Shown here: piece after piece, positions 61,481-64,000 of the stretch | How the letters are laid out: every line of letters starts with the position of its first letter | How positions within the stretch are numbered: position 1 is the first letter of the stretch | NCBI RefSeq assembly: GCF_020991415.1 | Contig: NZ_JAJMOY010000003.1 | Span: 124,001 to 188,000, forward strand | Length of the DNA: 64,000 nucleotides | Direction of reading: 5' to 3' | Source: Flavobacterium sp. ENC | Lineage (GTDB): Bacteria > Bacteroidota > Bacteroidia > Flavobacteriales > Flavobacteriaceae | The notes under the pieces: model-generated | What the model was told of the DNA's origin: nothing | Database searches by the model: none | What the model saw: only the letters and a program-made list of their open reading frames with translations | Translations under genes and position numbers: made by a program

Positions 61481-63682
61481 ATGAAAGTAGAATCAGTATT
61501 AATTAAAAATTTTAGACTTCTAAAAGATTTAAAATTAGATTTAGAGGAAGATTTATCACTTGTTCTAGGAAAAAATAATTCAGGAAAAACTTCAATATTG
61601 AGTGCTCTAGATAAATTTATAAATCAATCTGAAAATAAAAAAATTTCATCAGATGATTTCAATATATCATATAAAGAAGAAATTAAAAATTTAATAGAAT
61701 CATCAGATGAATTGACCGAAGAAAATTTTAATAAACATATCCATGGCATTACTTTAAGGTTAATTGTTTCTTATTCTGATGAAGATGATTTTGAAAATAT
61801 ATCAAAATTAATGATGGATTTAGATCCTGATAATAATTATTTGATTTTAGGATATGATTATTCTTTACATTTTAATGAATATAAAATTTTAAGATCTGAC
61901 TTTAAAGCTTTTAAAATTGATGAGAGAAGAAAACTAGATGAATCATTAGAAAAAGAAAAAGGAAAGCCTCAAAAAGAAAGAAAATTATACAGAGAGAAAG
62001 GATTTGAAATTTTCTTTAAGCTATATCATGATAAATATTTCCAGTATAAGAAGAAATCTATAGCATCGGATTATAAAAAGAAAATTATGCTAGAAAAGCA
62101 TTTCATTGATTTAGATAATATTTCAACAAGAGTAAATTTAAAAAATATTATAAATTTTAAGTATATAAGTGCGAGGAGAAATGTAACGAATAAAGAAGCT
62201 GATAAAACCCTTTCTTCTCAAACATCACAAATTTATGAAAGAAGTGAAAAGAATGAAGAGGATACAAGAAGTATAGATGAATTTAAAGAAACATTGATTG
62301 AAACAGACGAAACCCTCACAAATGTTTATAATTCTCTTTTTGAAAAAATAGTAGGAAAAGTTGAAAGATTTGGAGGAATAAAAAAAGGAGAATCTGTTAT
62401 AAAAGTAATTTCTTCATTAGAAAGAAAAGAGTTGCTAAAGGGAAATACTACAGTAATCTATGAACATGATGCATCTAATACCTTACCAGAATTTTATAAT
62501 GGTTTAGGTTATATGAATCTAATAAGTATGATTTTTGAAATTGAAATACTTCTTCAAGAATTCAAGAGGGCTAAAAATGAAAAACCAGCAGATATAAATT
62601 TATTATTTATTGAAGAACCAGAAGCACATACACATCCACAAATGCAATATATATTTATTAATAACATAAAGTCACTTTTGGAAGAGGGTATTATAAAGAA
62701 TGGATGTAGACATAAAAAACTACAATATATAATTTCTACGCATTCATCACATATTGTTTCTAATTGTAAAGATTTTAATGCTATAAAATATTTAAAAAAA
62801 GAAAGTCAAAATAATATTAATTCAAAGAACTTAAAAGATTTGGAAAATGAATATCTAGTAGCAGGAGAGGAGCAAAATTTTAGATTCTTGAAACAATATT
62901 TGACCTTAAATAGATCTGAGTTGTTTTTTGCGGATAAGGCTATTTTTATAGAAGGAGATACTGAGAGAATTCTTTTACCTGCAATGATGAAAAAAATTGA
63001 TTTAGAAGAAGCATTACTTGATAATGAACTTGAATTGCTTTCACAAAATATATCAATTGTAGAAGTAGGAAATTATGCAAATATTTTCGAACGATTTATA
63101 AATTTTATTGGAGTAAAAAGTTTAATTATAACTGATTTAGATTCTGTAAAAAGAGATTTTATTAGAGATAGTAAAGGAGAAATAAAAAAAACTAAAAAAG
63201 ATATAGATAGACAAGCTGACTTTAGTTGTAGGGTTAGAGAAGGGCAAAAAACAACTAATCCAACTTTAAAATTCTTTTTTCCAGGTTCACTTTTTTCTGA
63301 TTTATTGGACAAATCTGAAGAAGAAAAAAGATTTTTAAAAGGGTCAACTTGGACAAATAGCAAGGATGGTTTTTTACAGATAGCTTTTCAAATAAAAGAT
63401 GTGAAAGATTATTGTGCTAGAAGTTTCGAAGACGCATTTTTTAATATAGATGAGAATATTAATTTCATAAAGAATAATAGAAGTAAATTCAATGGATTAA
63501 AAAACATGCCATTATTTTATGATAATTCAAAGGATGCATATGATTTTGGGGAAAAATGTATTGAAAGTAAAGGTTCCTTTGCTATAGATATTCTTCTAAA
63601 TAGTGATGAAAATTATAGTGAATGGAAAATTCCCGCATATATAAAACAAGGATTGTTATGGTTACGAAAAGAGCAGATTTAG
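61481..63682 (+). CDS. OLD-family ATP-dependent endonuclease (class 2, Gabija GajA-like)
   Basis: A 733-residue defence nuclease. Split ABC ATPase: Walker A GKNNSGKTS (residues 30-38), a long charged insertion (~110-290, with lysine-rich helices), then Walker B LLFIEEPEAHTHPQ and ISTHSSHIVSN. C-terminal TOPRIM: FIEGDTER (Glu491) and IITDLDS (Asp552, Asp554). Pairing with a UvrD-like helicase, whose start lies 25 bp inside this gene, defines class 2 OLD proteins such as Gabija. It is longer than the typical ~580-residue GajA. Codon use (AAA, ATA, AAT, TTA) is far more AT-rich than the neighbouring genes, a sign of recent transfer. Confidence 0.85.
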   Translation: MKVESVLIKNFRLLKDLKLDLEEDLSLVLGKNNSGKTSILSALDKFINQSENKKISSDDFNISYKEEIKNLIESSDELTEENFNKHIHGITLRLIVSYSDEDDFENISKLMMDLDPDNNYLILGYDYSLHFNEYKILRSDFKAFKIDERRKLDESLEKEKGKPQKERKLYREKGFEIFFKLYHDKYFQYKKKSIASDYKKKIMLEKHFIDLDNISTRVNLKNIINFKYISARRNVTNKEADKTLSSQTSQIYERSEKNEEDTRSIDEFKETLIETDETLTNVYNSLFEKIVGKVERFGGIKKGESVIKVISSLERKELLKGNTTVIYEHDASNTLPEFYNGLGYMNLISMIFEIEILLQEFKRAKNEKPADINLLFIEEPEAHTHPQMQYIFINNIKSLLEEGIIKNGCRHKKLQYIISTHSSHIVSNCKDFNAIKYLKKESQNNINSKNLKDLENEYLVAGEEQNFRFLKQYLTLNRSELFFADKAIFIEGDTERILLPAMMKKIDLEEALLDNELELLSQNISIVEVGNYANIFERFINFIGVKSLIITDLDSVKRDFIRDSKGEIKKTKKDIDRQADFSCRVREGQKTTNPTLKFFFPGSLFSDLLDKSEEEKRFLKGSTWTNSKDGFLQIAFQIKDVKDYCARSFEDAFFNIDENINFIKNNRSKFNGLKNMPLFYDNSKDAYDFGEKCIESKGSFAIDILLNSDENYSEWKIPAYIKQGLLWLRKEQI

Positions 63683-64000
63683 AAGTAGAGGTTCAAGAAA
63701 TATTTGAACATATTGACAACGGAAATAATTTTTTGTTGAGTGGCGGTGCGGGAAGTGGTAAAACATATTCTTTAGTTCAAGTTATTAGACAGGTTATAGA
63801 GGAGAATCCGTTTATAAAAGTTGCTTGCATGACTTATACAAATGCAGCAGTAAAAGAAATTGAAGAAAGAGTTAATCATAAAAACTTGAATGTAACAACA
63901 ATTCATGACTTTCTTTGGGATTGTATTAGTAATTATCAAAAAGATTTAAAGAAAAACTTGATTGAATTAATAAATGATAGTAATTCAAAAATAAGTACGA
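63658..64000 (+). CDS. UvrD/Rep-like helicase, GajB-like (partial)
   Basis: Start of a superfamily 1 helicase that continues beyond the window. Visible: MVTKRADLEVEVQEIF, Walker A LLSGGAGSGKTYSLV, motif Ia ACMTYTNAAVKEIEERV, and VTTIHDFLWDCI. The ATG lies inside the end of the nuclease gene (25-bp overlap in another frame), giving translational coupling. In Gabija the helicase partner senses nucleotide depletion or DNA ends and acts with the OLD nuclease. Confidence 0.85.
   Translation, partial: MVTKRADLEVEVQEIFEHIDNGNNFLLSGGAGSGKTYSLVQVIRQVIEENPFIKVACMTYTNAAVKEIEERVNHKNLNVTTIHDFLWDCISNYQKDLKKNLIELINDSNSKIST

Overview
The window is chromosomal DNA from a member of the Bacteroidetes, most probably Flavobacterium. 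The pointers are the low GC content, a tmRNA whose tag reads GENNYALAA, Bacteroidetes-type promoter words (TAnnTTTG), few Shine-Dalgarno sites, a SusC-like barrel protein, an SPII-rich lipoprotein set, and a gene stock typical of the genus (DUF4251, LETM1-related, MnmD, SulP plus carbonic anhydrase, fadNAE). Many intergenic gaps hold palindromic or tandem repeats.

Layout. Positions 1-15.4 kb are mostly accessory metabolism and stress genes: a sialidase-like lipoprotein, a hydrolase, a nitroreductase with a divergent HxlR regulator, a GNAT/MarR pair, a PQQ sugar dehydrogenase, DUF763, an LpxR-like deacylase, a cupin, DUF1810, an ABC exporter, and a two-gene radical-SAM/DUF4130 DNA-repair cassette. 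tmRNA (ssrA) lies at 15.75-16.14 kb. From 16.2 to 46.4 kb come housekeeping and envelope genes: beta-lactamase-fold hydrolase, saccharopine/alanine dehydrogenase-like enzyme, fumC, an outer-membrane barrel, arsC, CPBP protease with menE, an RsmB-type methyltransferase, kup, an ECF sigma/anti-sigma/sensor operon, ilvE, mnmD, oxyR/dps, SulP/carbonic anhydrase, sodC and a GH18 chitinase. From 46.7 to 52.9 kb is a fatty-acid beta-oxidation operon (marR-fadN-fadA-fadE).

The most interesting part is 53.1-60.0 kb, an RNA-repair island. A WYL regulator and an HD phosphohydrolase are transcribed leftwards. Facing right are a roughly 400-nt leader containing five 21-nt repeats spaced at tRNA-like intervals, a RING/TerD-like protein, a T4 Rnl1-type RNA ligase, and a T4 PseT-type polynucleotide kinase/phosphatase. 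The leader includes a nearly complete tRNA fold whose anticodon domain has been expanded and contains one of the repeats. A second T-arm minihelix follows. The promoter in front of this leader and the promoter in front of the ligase share a nearly identical element (two TGCGCA-type half-sites at fixed spacing before an AATCTTTG -7 box), so both units are probably switched on by the same regulator, plausibly the WYL protein. RNA ligase, kinase and phosphatase together form a complete break-sealing set; the tRNA-like leader may be its substrate, sensor, guide or decoy. That role is inference.

After tatD, composition becomes sharply AT-richer and a defence module begins: an OLD-family (class 2, Gabija-like) nuclease overlapped by a UvrD-like helicase that runs off the end of the window.
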